A DNA stretch of 8,246 nucleotides from Quisquiliibacterium sp. Its GTDB lineage: Bacteria; Pseudomonadota; Gammaproteobacteria; Burkholderiales; Burkholderiaceae_E. The stretch spans positions 1-8,246 of the forward strand of contig JAURMJ010000331.1 of the NCBI GenBank assembly GCA_030830765.1, read 5' to 3'. Shown piece by piece: positions 1 to 5,872 of the stretch (its first letter is position 1; every line of letters starts with the position of its first letter). Under the pieces are notes generated by a model that ran no database searches, was not told the DNA's origin, and saw only the letters and a list, made by a program, of their open reading frames with translations. The translations under genes and the position numbers were made by a program.

Positions 1-102
1 ATAGTTGCGCACCCCGGTCCAGGGCACCGTCCGGTCGGGCATGGCCAGCACATCATCAATCGAGCATTCATCGGGTTCGGATTTCATCAGCCAGTAGCTC
101 AT
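1..102 (-). CDS. EVE-domain (PUA-like) protein, N-terminal part, truncated by window edge
   Basis: The reverse strand from 102 gives 34 codons starting MSYWLMKSEPDE and ending in WTGVRNY, where the window ends. The opening (YWLMKSEP..., then a W.GVRNY stretch) is the hallmark of bacterial EVE-domain proteins, small PUA-fold proteins thought to bind modified bases in nucleic acid. The exact substrate of this branch is not known to me. The start is supported by a Shine-Dalgarno AAGGA (plus positions 109-113) six bases before the ATG. In related gammaproteobacteria this gene often lies near zapA, ssrS and ygfA on the same strand, which fits the orientation here. Only about a quarter of the expected protein is present, so its integrity cannot be judged. 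Confidence 0.85.
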   Translation of the reverse strand, partial: MSYWLMKSEPDECSIDDVLAMPDRTVPWTGVRNY

Positions 103-155
103 GTCGGTTCCTTGCTGATCTGGATAATTTCCAATATCGGTGATCCGAGCTTAAA

Positions 156-174
156 GATTGTTCGTCGATTGTTC
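156..174. repeat. Short tandem direct repeat upstream of the EVE gene
   Basis: GATTGTTC occurs twice, at 156-163 and 167-174, an 11-base period (about one helical turn), in the 109-base gap between the EVE gene start and the lipoprotein stop. It lies 54-72 bases upstream of the EVE start codon, so it could be a regulator site, but two 8-base copies may be chance. Confidence 0.3.
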
Positions 175-211
175 CTGATCGTTTCCATAACGTTTAATGG
201 CCTCAGCACCG

Positions 212-655
212 CTATTGTTTAGGCGCGGCTTCAGCCGCACATCGAAAGCGGACGTCATAGGAAAAGCGCGCAATTTTTACTGGAATGAAGAGTGCTCGTT
301 CCTGCCAGGCATTGAAACGCTCCAGCTGGACGAAACCACTGCGATCAGCGCAGGACTTATTGGCAGTTTCGATTGCGATTCGCTCGGCCTCTTCCGGGGT
401 GTTCGCAATCACCCAAACGTTGTACAGGTCCCGATCAAACCAGAAGCCATCTCGGTAGGTTCCGTAGACTTTGATTTCTGGGGGGGCGGCGTTCTTCGAG
501 ATCACGGCGCTCGTGACTACCGCGGCCGAGGCGACTGCCGCTACCTCGGCACCGGCCAAACCCATCGCTACACACCCACTTAGAGCTGGGATCATCAATA
601 TCAGAAGGCTTTCAGCGTTGAGAAATCTTTTGCACGCCTCTTCGTACTTATCCAT
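212..655 (-). CDS. Predicted small lipoprotein of unknown function
   Basis: A 147-residue protein I do not recognise as a named family. The N-terminus has charged residues (MDKYEEACKRF), then a hydrophobic run ending in a lipobox-like LSGC with Cys28. This suggests signal peptidase II processing and a lipid-anchored periplasmic protein of about 120 residues. After the Cys comes an Ala/Val-rich stretch (about residues 29-55) that could be a second membrane-associating segment or a glycine-zipper-like region. A polar domain follows (about 58-147) with Cys101 and Cys138, which could form a disulfide. The start is supported by GGGAG seven bases before the ATG. The gene is divergent from the methyltransferase, with 187 bases between them. 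Composition appears less GC-rich than the dsbD and btu genes. A real small gene is likely from the combined signal peptide, lipobox and ribosome site. Confidence 0.65.
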   Translation of the reverse strand: MDKYEEACKRFLNAESLLILMIPALSGCVAMGLAGAEVAAVASAAVVTSAVISKNAAPPEIKVYGTYRDGFWFDRDLYNVWVIANTPEEAERIAIETANKSCADRSGFVQLERFNAWQERALFIPVKIARFSYDVRFRCAAEAAPKQ

Positions 656-769
656 CGCCAGTCTCCCATTCTTTTAACGGGCATCTGCCTCTGATAAAGG
701 CAAGCTTAATCATGCGCTTGAACTGGCGAACAAACTCGTTGATCGCCGCAGTAGCCCGGTTGCTCACCG

Positions 770-794
770 CTTGCAGTGACAGCTACGCTGCAAG
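770..794. repeat. Inverted repeat between the divergent lipoprotein and methyltransferase genes
   Basis: CTTGCAG at 770-776 and CTGCAAG at 788-794 form a perfect 7-bp inverted repeat with an 11-base spacer. GTGACA at 776-781 resembles a -35 element (5 of 6), with a poor -10 candidate TACAGA 17 bases later at 799-804, so the repeat could be an operator overlapping the methyltransferase promoter. The promoter reading is weak. Confidence 0.35.
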
Positions 795-842
795 TCAGTA
801 CAGAATCTGACCGATAAAGAAACTATTGCAGAGGTACGAAAA

Positions 843-1307
843 ATGCCAGGATCGTTTCAAAATTTTGACGCTGTTGTCGCGCACTTGATTAAGGCTTTGA
901 ATCCAGCAAGGATCTTGGACATCGGTTGCGGATCGGGCAAGTACGGAAAGATGGTCTCGATTCATGCGCCATCATGTCATCGCATCGGAATCGAAGCCGA
1001 GCAGAGTTATATCGATCAGTTTGCGCTGAACGAGACTTACCATGAAGTCAGGCATGGCTTCGCATGGCCAGTGCTGTCAGAAGCCCACAATGAATTCTTC
1101 GATCTGTGCATCATCGGCGATTGCATCGAGCATATGCAAAAGTCTGTTGGCTTGGATTTGCTCAACTTTCTAACGTACCGAACTCAGTACATCGTGGTGC
1201 TCGCGCCAGAATTCTCTGTGCAAGGCAGTGTGAACGGCGTTGACTCGGAGTCCCACATTTCGGTCTGGTCGGAGCGTGATTTTGTTTGGCACGACCGCTG
1301 GGCTTGA
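843..1307 (+). CDS. Class I SAM-dependent methyltransferase, probably truncated by an in-frame stop
   Basis: The reading frame encodes 154 residues with a clear Rossmann methyltransferase core. Motif I is LDIGCGSGKYG (residues 25-35), binding S-adenosylmethionine. An acidic EAE (51-53) lies at the end of strand 2, and a GDCIEHM segment (92-98) matches the post-motif region of methyltransferase 11/12-type enzymes. A SHISVW segment (137-142) resembles the His/Trp loop seen in enzymes of this sort near polysaccharide genes. The substrate cannot be inferred. The start has AGAGG (830-834) eight bases upstream. The enzyme is short for the fold (usually above 200 residues) and the same frame continues with protein-like sequence after the TGA at 1305-1307, so this is probably a nonsense-truncated gene. 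GC content looks lower than in flanking core genes, consistent with acquisition. It converges on the 6S RNA terminator. Confidence 0.75.
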   Translation: MPGSFQNFDAVVAHLIKALNPARILDIGCGSGKYGKMVSIHAPSCHRIGIEAEQSYIDQFALNETYHEVRHGFAWPVLSEAHNEFFDLCIIGDCIEHMQKSVGLDLLNFLTYRTQYIVVLAPEFSVQGSVNGVDSESHISVWSERDFVWHDRWA

Positions 1308-1520
1308 GACAACTGTCTGACCATTTCCATGTTTGTGCTTCGCGGTTACCAGGCTGCAGCCGTGGATTTCAACAGGCTGATTGACCAAATCAATGCTGCG
1401 CAGATCCCCTTACAGGATTTCTATGGCAAAAAGACGGTACGCCCCGCAGCTTTTCGAAAGGTGGTTCATCAACGGGAAGAGCCTTTCGATGGAACGATTC
1501 GCAGCTACAGACGCCGCTGA
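1308..1520 (+). pseudogene. Likely detached C-terminal part of the methyltransferase
   Basis: Directly after the TGA at 1305-1307 the same frame stays open for 70 codons to a TGA at 1518-1520, beginning DNCLTISMFVLRGYQ and continuing into FNRLIDQI. The FVLRGY stretch looks like the final beta strand of the methyltransferase fold, which the upstream fragment lacks. Reading through would give about 225 residues, a normal length for the family. The interrupted codon may once have been TGG (Trp), inferred only from how the family sequence reads. From about 1435 a frame ending at 1602 (KSLSMERFAATDAADVFDK segment) shows more G/C at third positions than this one, so a second lesion, a frameshift, may also be present. 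There is no convincing ribosome site for independent translation from the ATG at 1329. Confidence 0.5.
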
Positions 1521-1564
1521 CGTCTTCGACAAGCCAGTAGCTCTGATCGCTCATCTTCGAAACC

Positions 1565-1592
1565 AAAAAGGCCCCGCCTGTGCCGGCAGGCC
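1565..1592 (-). terminator. Intrinsic terminator downstream of 6S RNA
   Basis: On the minus strand GGCC and GCC pair with GGC and GGCC around a GGCACA loop, with an internal mismatch, followed directly by TTTTT (plus A-run 1565-1569). A second hairpin lies just upstream in transcription: CTGAAC/GTTCAG at 1599-1616 with a 6-base loop. The pair ends transcription coming from zapA-ssrS about 80 bases after the predicted mature 6S 3' end, and faces the convergent methyltransferase fragment. Confidence 0.7.
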
Positions 1593-1672
1593 AGCATCCT
1601 GAACCGTGAAGTTCAGATCGGTCGCAGCTGGTGCCACATCAGGTTCATCCGCGAAGGACGATCACAACAGCG

Positions 1673-1850
1673 ACACGCGGTCGCCGCAACCTGGATGCAT
1701 ACATTGGTTCAAGGAATATATGGCCTGGATCGAGCACGGCAGGGTACCTGGATTGTACCGCGCCGTCGTCGTCGTTGTGTCCGTTCGCTGCCCATTTCTG
1801 AAGCGCACGTAAGGCAATTGCAGCCCTGGGGACCAAGCGCAGTTCGGTGT
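1673..1850 (-). ncRNA. ssrS: 6S RNA
   Basis: 6S RNA binds the sigma-70 RNA polymerase holoenzyme by mimicking an open promoter and represses it in stationary phase. The call rests on position (immediately downstream of zapA, the usual gammaproteobacterial site), length (about 178 nt) and motifs. On the minus strand the 5' half has a CTTGGTCCCC segment leading into GGGCTGCAATT, and the 3' half has a CCTTGAACCAA segment followed by GGTTGCGGCG, both closely resembling E. coli 6S as I recall it. The apical hairpin is clear: ACGGC/GCCGT and GGTAC/GTACC close a short loop at 1736-1766, almost at the centre. An ACAC/GTGT pairing (1847-1850 with 1673-1676) fits the closing stem. Ends are estimated to within about 10 bases. 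A GACGACGACG triplet repeat lies in the 5' arm. No clear promoter was seen, so co-transcription with zapA is possible. Confidence 0.85.
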
Positions 1851-1867
1851 AAACCGGAGAACCAGAT

Positions 1868-2167
1868 TCAGAACAGATTTTCCTGGCGTTTGATTTCGGC
1901 TTCGAGCTCTTCGTTGACGCGTCGAATCTTGCGCACGGTTTCCGGAGATGTCCGGTTCTCGGCGTTCGGACCGTCAAGCAGTTCGTGCGCGAACTGCAGC
2001 GCTGCCATCACCGCAACGCGATCCTGTCCGGAGATTTTTCCGTTCTCGCGGATTGAACGCATTTTTTCGTCAACCATGGAGACTGCCTGCAGAAGTTGTT
2101 CGCGTCCCTCTTCGCTGACAGACAGCCGATAATCCCGATCGAGAATCTTCACGTCGATATGAGCCAT
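1868..2167 (-). CDS. zapA: Cell division protein ZapA
   Basis: A 99-residue cytoplasmic protein that binds and bundles FtsZ filaments, stabilising the Z-ring. It opens MAHIDVKILDRDYRLSV, the typical ZapA N-terminal strand with the IL.R.Y pattern. Next is the globular helix with LQAVSMVDEKMRSIRE and DRVAVMAALQFAHELL (about residues 25-65), then a C-terminal coiled-coil helix (about 75-98, RKIRRVNEELEAEIKRQENLF) used for dimer and tetramer assembly. Length is close to that of E. coli ZapA (109). The ATG has GGAGAAGG eight bases upstream, inside the end of the preceding gene, and the two genes are four bases apart, so translation is probably coupled. 6S RNA follows about 17 bases after the stop. 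Confidence 0.93.
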   Translation of the reverse strand: MAHIDVKILDRDYRLSVSEEGREQLLQAVSMVDEKMRSIRENGKISGQDRVAVMAALQFAHELLDGPNAENRTSPETVRKIRRVNEELEAEIKRQENLF

Positions 2168-2171
2168 CGCT

Positions 2172-2381
2172 TCAGCCTTCTCCGGTGGTTTCGATCGGCA
2201 GCCTCGCCAGTGCGGTTTCCACTCGCGTCCGAGCTTCGTCCATCCGCGTCTGCATCAGAGCCTGGGCCTCTCGGGCCTGCTCCAGCTGCGTGCGCAGTTG
2301 CACGTTCTCGTCCGAAAGCTTTCGGGCGATTCCCATCAATTGCTGCGTCTGCTTCAGCAGTAGGTCGAGTTCCTGGTCCAT
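2172..2381 (-). CDS. Short coiled-coil protein, TIGR02449 / ZapB-like, upstream of zapA
   Basis: A 69-residue, almost entirely helical protein, starting MDQELDLLLKQTQQLMG. It has heptad-like hydrophobic spacing across about residues 4-60 (L, I, L, V, L at a/d positions) and many Q, E and R residues. Small proteins of this kind lie directly before zapA in many gammaproteobacteria and match the TIGR02449 description. By analogy with ZapB they may join ZapA at the division site, but this is inference. It forms a two-gene unit with zapA (four-base gap). The frame is open for another 112 codons upstream, yet the ATG at 2381 gives the expected family N-terminus. There is no good Shine-Dalgarno. Instead a promoter at 2389-2417 places the transcript start at or next to the ATG. 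Confidence 0.85.
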   Translation of the reverse strand: MDQELDLLLKQTQQLMGIARKLSDENVQLRTQLEQAREAQALMQTRMDEARTRVETALARLPIETTGEG

Positions 2382-2400
2382 GTCAGCGATGTTATGGACC
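2375..2400. repeat. Inverted repeat spanning the start codon of the coiled-coil gene
   Basis: GGTCCAT at 2375-2381 and ATGGACC at 2394-2400 are perfect 7-bp inverted repeats with a 12-base spacer. The left copy contains the minus-strand start codon and the right copy overlaps the -10 element. It could be an operator for the promoter at 2389-2417. If transcription starts near 2382 the right arm is absent from the RNA, favouring a DNA-level role. Confidence 0.45.
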
Positions 2401-2417
2401 CCGCCGCAAAGGGTCAA
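2389..2417 (-). promoter_or_regulatory. Sigma-70-type promoter of the coiled-coil gene-zapA-ssrS unit
   Basis: On the minus strand TTGACC (2412-2417, 5 of 6 to consensus) is followed after exactly 17 bases by TAACAT (2389-2394, 4 of 6). The expected start, about 7 bases beyond the -10, is at 2381-2383, essentially the A of the ATG. This would make a leaderless or near-leaderless mRNA and explains the missing ribosome site. Confidence 0.6.
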
Positions 2418-2459
2418 GTTGAGGCGATGCGGACCGGTCTTTGGAGTAGCATCATCGAC

Positions 2460-4838
2460 ATGAAAAAACTGGTTTTTTCCTTTTGGATGCTGGTGTTCGC
2501 ACTGGCCGTACCGCACCTTCAGGCTCAGCCGGTCAGGGTTGAGGCGGTCGAGGTCGAACTGATCTCCCGTGCCGATATCGTCAAGCCCGGGACGAGCATC
2601 TGGCTGGGCCTGCGCTTCAAACATGACCCGCACTGGCACTCCTACTGGCGTAATCCGGGCGATTCCGGGCTGCCAACCAGCATTCAGCTGAAGCTGCCTG
2701 ACGGCTGGCGCGATCACGGGATCGTCTGGCCGACACCTGAGCGGATCTTCGTCGGTCCGTTGGCCAGTTATGCGTTTGAGGGCGATTTACTGCTGCCCTT
2801 CCGGGTCGATATCCCGGCCAGCGCGAAAGCTGGCCCGATTCGGATCACCGGGCGCGCGCAGTGGTTGATGTGTCGAGAGGTCTGCATCCCGGGTGAGGCC
2901 GATGTCGCGGTCTCCCTCATCGTAGGCAGCGAGGAGCGTGCAACGGTGCACGCCGGACTGTTCGAGCGTGCGACAGCCAATTCGCCTGGACGTCAGATCC
3001 GGGTCAATGCTCATCTGGCCGATGGTCGCGTGTCGTTTGCCCTGGAGGCTGCGCCCGATCAGGGCATTCCATCCGGCAGCAAGCTCGCTGAATTCTTTCC
3101 TTATGTCGAGGGTTGGCTGCAGGGGGCGGCTCCGCAGGCTTTCCTGCGTCTTGGTGGCCCGACCTCCGATGCAAGGCGCCTCGAACTGAGGCTTGTTGAA
3201 GGTGTTGGACGCGAAGAACTGCTCAAGGCAGGTTTCAATGGCGGTCCGCTTGGCGTGCTGCGTCTGGATGGTCAGCTGTTTGAGGTGCAGGCAATGCTCA
3301 CGGACAGTCCGATCACCGGCGGACACCTGCTTTCCACGGCAATCGGTGCGCCCGATGACCGGGCAGCTGGCGCCGCCAACGGTCAAGCAGGCGGAGGGCT
3401 TGCTGGTTTGCTGGGGCGGTCGGGGGCCCTTCCGGGTTCCGGTGGCTTGGGGCAGACCGGAGCTTTGAGCGGCATGGCAAGCGGTGAAACCGCTCGGCAA
3501 GAGGCTGTTCGACCGAAGGCGGCAGAGTCTGCGGCTTCCTCTGGTAAGGGCCCGGGCAGCGTTTCAGGCAGCTTGCTGGCTGCCGCCGGGTTTGCATTGA
3601 TCGGCGGCTTGATCCTGAACCTGATGCCCTGCGTATTTCCGGTGATCGGCCTGAAGGTACTCGGCTTTGCGAACCATGGCAGCGGTTCGAGCGCGGCGAG
3701 GCGGGGGGCAAGGCACGGGGCGCTGGCCTTCACCGCCGGTGTGTTTGTCTCGTTCTGGAGCCTTGCCGGACTGCTGATCGGGTTACGTGCGGCTGGCGAG
3801 GCTGCCGGCTGGGGCTTTCAGCTGCAGTCGCCGCTATTTGTGGCGGCAATGGCGTTGCTGTTCGTACTGATTGCACTGAATTTTGCGGGCGTCTTCGAGA
3901 TCGGTCTGAGCCTGACGCGGCTCGGGCAGGCCGATCCGCTTGCATCCGGCGCGGGTGGTCCGCTTGCATCCTTCGGTTCCGGGGTGCTCGCGGTGCTGGT
4001 GGCCACCCCATGTACTGCGCCCTTCATGGGTTCGGCGCTCGGTTATACGCTCGGACAACCAGCACCTGAGGTCATGTTTGTCTTCAGCGCGTTGGCGTTA
4101 GGCATGGCGCTGCCCTATCTGGCGCTGGGTTACTTCCCGGGGGCGCTGGCCTGGCTGCCGCGTCCGGGCCGCTGGATGGAAAGTTTCCGGCAGTTCCTGG
4201 CGTTCCCGATGTTCGCGACGGCGGCCTGGCTTGGGTGGGTCTTTGCGCTGCAGGTTGGGGTCGATGGGTTGCTGGCCCTGAGTATCGGCGCGGTGCTGAT
4301 CGCACTGGCCGCCTGGTTGTACGGTCGCTTTGTGCAGTCAGCGACCAGTCGTTATCGCGGGCTGGCCGCAGTCCTGGCAGTCTGCGCGCTGTTGGGAGGG
4401 CTCTGGGTCGCTTGGCCTGCGCAGCAGCCGGTTCGTGCAGGCACAACTTCAAGTCTGAATACAACTGATTTACCTGCCAGCGCCGGCAAGGTGGACAGCT
4501 GGGAAACCTGGTCCCGGGCGCGGGTTCAAGAGGCGGTCGCTCAGGGTCGGCCGGTTTTCGTGGACTTCACGGCGGCCTGGTGCGTCAGTTGCCAGGCCAA
4601 CAAGCTGCTGGTGCTCGGGCGTGATCCGGTGGATGCCCGGATGCGTGAACTGAACGTGCTGCGACTGCGTGCCGACTGGACCACTCGTGATTCCGTCATC
4701 ACAGCAGAGCTCGAACGCCATGGTCGAACTGGTGTGCCGCTTTACCTGCTTTATGTGCCGGGAGACAGTTCGCCCCGGGTGCTGCCTGAGCTTTTGACCA
4801 GCGGTCTGGTGCTTGAGGCTTTGCAGGCGTTGCGTTGA
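2460..4838 (+). CDS. dsbD: Transmembrane protein-disulfide reductase, DsbD/ScsB type
   Basis: A 792-residue inner-membrane protein that moves electrons from cytoplasmic thioredoxin to periplasmic thiol proteins. Order: signal peptide (MKKLVFSFW..., about 1-23). Periplasmic N-terminal domain with HWHSYWRNPGDSG and a Cys pair, Cys138 and Cys142 in MCREVCIPG. Gly/Ala/Ser-rich linker (about 298-367). Eight hydrophobic segments (about 368-660) with the redox cysteines Cys391 (NLMPCVFPV) and Cys518 (ATPCTAPFMG). C-terminal thioredoxin domain with the active site WCVSC, Cys708 and Cys711. All six cysteines of a working reductase are present. The CREVC spacing in the N-domain resembles ScsB more than E. 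coli DsbD. The start at 2460 is chosen for the signal peptide; GGAG at 2443-2446 is 13 bases away, so the in-frame ATG at 2427 remains possible. It is divergent from the zapA unit, and a redoxin gene follows after 135 bases. Confidence 0.92.
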   Translation: MKKLVFSFWMLVFALAVPHLQAQPVRVEAVEVELISRADIVKPGTSIWLGLRFKHDPHWHSYWRNPGDSGLPTSIQLKLPDGWRDHGIVWPTPERIFVGPLASYAFEGDLLLPFRVDIPASAKAGPIRITGRAQWLMCREVCIPGEADVAVSLIVGSEERATVHAGLFERATANSPGRQIRVNAHLADGRVSFALEAAPDQGIPSGSKLAEFFPYVEGWLQGAAPQAFLRLGGPTSDARRLELRLVEGVGREELLKAGFNGGPLGVLRLDGQLFEVQAMLTDSPITGGHLLSTAIGAPDDRAAGAANGQAGGGLAGLLGRSGALPGSGGLGQTGALSGMASGETARQEAVRPKAAESAASSGKGPGSVSGSLLAAAGFALIGGLILNLMPCVFPVIGLKVLGFANHGSGSSAARRGARHGALAFTAGVFVSFWSLAGLLIGLRAAGEAAGWGFQLQSPLFVAAMALLFVLIALNFAGVFEIGLSLTRLGQADPLASGAGGPLASFGSGVLAVLVATPCTAPFMGSALGYTLGQPAPEVMFVFSALALGMALPYLALGYFPGALAWLPRPGRWMESFRQFLAFPMFATAAWLGWVFALQVGVDGLLALSIGAVLIALAAWLYGRFVQSATSRYRGLAAVLAVCALLGGLWVAWPAQQPVRAGTTSSLNTTDLPASAGKVDSWETWSRARVQEAVAQGRPVFVDFTAAWCVSCQANKLLVLGRDPVDARMRELNVLRLRADWTTRDSVITAELERHGRTGVPLYLLYVPGDSSPRVLPELLTSGLVLEALQALR

Positions 4839-4851
4839 GCTCAGACCGCTG
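4799..4851. repeat. 10-bp inverted repeat across the dsbD stop codon
   Basis: CAGCGGTCTG at 4799-4808 pairs perfectly with CAGACCGCTG at 4842-4851, the stop codon (4836-4838) lying in the 33-base loop. There is no T-run after it, so it is not a normal intrinsic terminator. It may stabilise the mRNA 3' end or slow transcription between dsbD and the redoxin gene. Confidence 0.5.
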
Positions 4852-4903
4852 TGGTGCAGCCTTCCATCAAAGGTGTACGCAGTGGCCATGAGGAAAGCGT
4901 TCC

Positions 4904-4925
4904 GACAGCCGTTCTCAAGGCTGTC
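4904..4925 (+). repeat. Hairpin in the dsbD-redoxin intergenic region
   Basis: GACAGCC (4904-4910) and GGCTGTC (4919-4925) form a perfect 7-bp stem with an 8-base loop, extendable through GCG/CGC (4897-4899, 4928-4930) across unequal internal bases. It lies about 50 bases before the redoxin ATG. No T-run follows, so it is more likely an RNA-processing or leader structure than a terminator. Confidence 0.45.
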
Positions 4926-4973
4926 TTCGCAAACTTGAATTTTCAGGGATGGATCTGTCTTGAAGGTGCTCCG

Positions 4974-5582
4974 ATGAAACGCTCGTTTTTCGTCTTTTTC
5001 GGCTTGCTGATGGCTGTGCTCAGTGTCCAGGTTCGTGCCGATGCCGTGCCCGGCAGTCCGGCACCCGCGTTCACGCTGACCGATACGCTGGGCAAACCGG
5101 TCTCGCTGAGCGACTTCAAGGGACGGCTGGTCGTGCTTGAATGGGTCAATCACGGCTGTCCGTTCGTGCGCAAGCACTACGGAGCCGGCAATATGCAGTC
5201 GCTGCAGAAAAGCTTTCGCGAACAGGGCGTTGTCTGGCTGTCGATTCAGTCAACGAACCCGGATCACCAGGATTACCAGGCGCCCGCAGCGCTTGAGCAG
5301 ACAATGCGAAAGTCGGGGGCGGCTCAGCATGCGACGCTGATGGACCCTGAGGGGAAGGTCGGTCGTCTGTATGGAGCCAAGGTCACGCCGCACCTGTATC
5401 TGATCGATCAGGCCGGCACCCTGCGTTATGCCGGTGCGATCGACAATATCCGCTCGACCGACCAGGCCGATATTGCACGCGCGCGTAATTACATTGCGGC
5501 GGCCCTTGACGCGGTGCTTGCCGGCCGGACTGTCGCGGACCGCAGGACCACGGCCTATGGATGCACGATCAAGTACAGGTAA
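4974..5582 (+). CDS. Exported redoxin/thioredoxin-fold protein with a CPFV motif
   Basis: A 202-residue protein with a signal peptide (MKRSFFVFFGLLMAVLS, likely cleaved after VRA at 22). A peroxiredoxin/AhpC-TSA-like fold follows: PAPAFTLTD, then LSDFKGRLVVLEWVNHGCPFVRKHYG, with Cys62 where thioredoxins carry CXXC. Here the second position is Val (CPFV), so the classical partner is missing. Cys197 in a conserved-looking YGCTIKY tail could act as resolving cysteine. A cis-Pro loop is visible (KVTPHLYLID). Proteins of this pattern are annotated as redoxin or thioredoxin-family in many bacteria without a firm role; a periplasmic thiol oxidoreductase or peroxidase supplied with electrons by the upstream DsbD-like protein is plausible. 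The start is chosen for the signal peptide and GAAGG seven bases upstream. A longer open frame from 4851 lacks these. Confidence 0.85.
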   Translation: MKRSFFVFFGLLMAVLSVQVRADAVPGSPAPAFTLTDTLGKPVSLSDFKGRLVVLEWVNHGCPFVRKHYGAGNMQSLQKSFREQGVVWLSIQSTNPDHQDYQAPAALEQTMRKSGAAQHATLMDPEGKVGRLYGAKVTPHLYLIDQAGTLRYAGAIDNIRSTDQADIARARNYIAAALDAVLAGRTVADRRTTAYGCTIKYR

Positions 5583-5596
5583 CTGCTGGCCGAACG

Positions 5597-5602
5597 TATA
5601 AT
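5597..5602 (+). promoter_or_regulatory. -10 box of the riboswitch-btuB transcript
   Basis: A perfect TATAAT lies 15-20 bases after the redoxin stop codon. Transcription would start near 5609, just where the cobalamin riboswitch begins. The matching -35 is poor (TACAGG at 5574-5579 with 17-base spacing), so the promoter may depend on an activator or be weak. Confidence 0.6.
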
Positions 5603-5609
5603 CATTTCC

Positions 5610-5838
5610 GCTTTCGGTGCCGCGCGGACGCTCGCTTCGCGCGGTTGAACGGGAAACAGGGAGCTTGTGCGACGGCAACGGCTGCGCTCGCCAACCTGTG
5701 CTGCCCCCGCAACGGTAAGCAGAAGCATCGGCCCGTCGGGTTGATGCAGGGTGTCTCAATGCCACTGGCAGGCGCTGTCGTCAGACGCGTGGCCGGGAAG
5801 GTGAGGCGTTCAGTTCTGCAAGCCCGGATACCGGCCGG
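5610..5838 (+). promoter_or_regulatory. Cobalamin riboswitch (B12 element) controlling btuB
   Basis: An RNA aptamer that binds adenosyl- or other cobalamins and lowers expression of the downstream B12 transport genes. Conserved blocks appear in order: GGTGCC at the 5' end (5616-5621), ACGGGAAACAGGGAGC (about 5649-5664), the core GCTGCCCCCGCAACGGTAAG (5700-5719), GCCACTGG (5761-5768), GGGAAGG (5795-5801) and the B12 box AAGCCCGGATACCGGCC (5820-5836). A 7-bp hairpin near the 5' end, CCGCGCG/CGCGCGG (5620-5626, 5638-5644), is a variable peripheral stem. The location directly before btuB confirms the ligand class. Ends are approximate. Two further hairpins (5841-5869 and 5873-5891) form the likely expression platform. 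Confidence 0.95.
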
Positions 5839-5872
5839 AAGGGTTGGCGCCTCGGCGCTTTGTTAACCCGTA

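Noticed and set aside
1305..1307. TGA in the methyltransferase read as selenocysteine
   Set aside because: Methyltransferases of this type have no known selenocysteine at this place, and I could not identify a SECIS hairpin just downstream. A nonsense mutation or natural end is simpler.
1645..1977. Minus-strand open frame overlapping 6S RNA and the end of zapA
   Set aside because: It runs through the structured 6S RNA and out of frame through zapA, with no protein-like motif or ribosome site.
2787..3500. Long minus-strand open frame opposite dsbD
   Set aside because: It is antisense to a well-supported dsbD frame with all its motifs. Its translation has no recognisable domain, and such frames are common in GC-rich genes.
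4842..4870. Intrinsic terminator after dsbD
   Set aside because: The stem is strong, but the loop is 33 bases and no T-run follows.
5250..5765. Minus-strand open frame across the redoxin gene and riboswitch
   Set aside because: It overlaps both the redoxin coding region and conserved riboswitch blocks, so it is a shadow.
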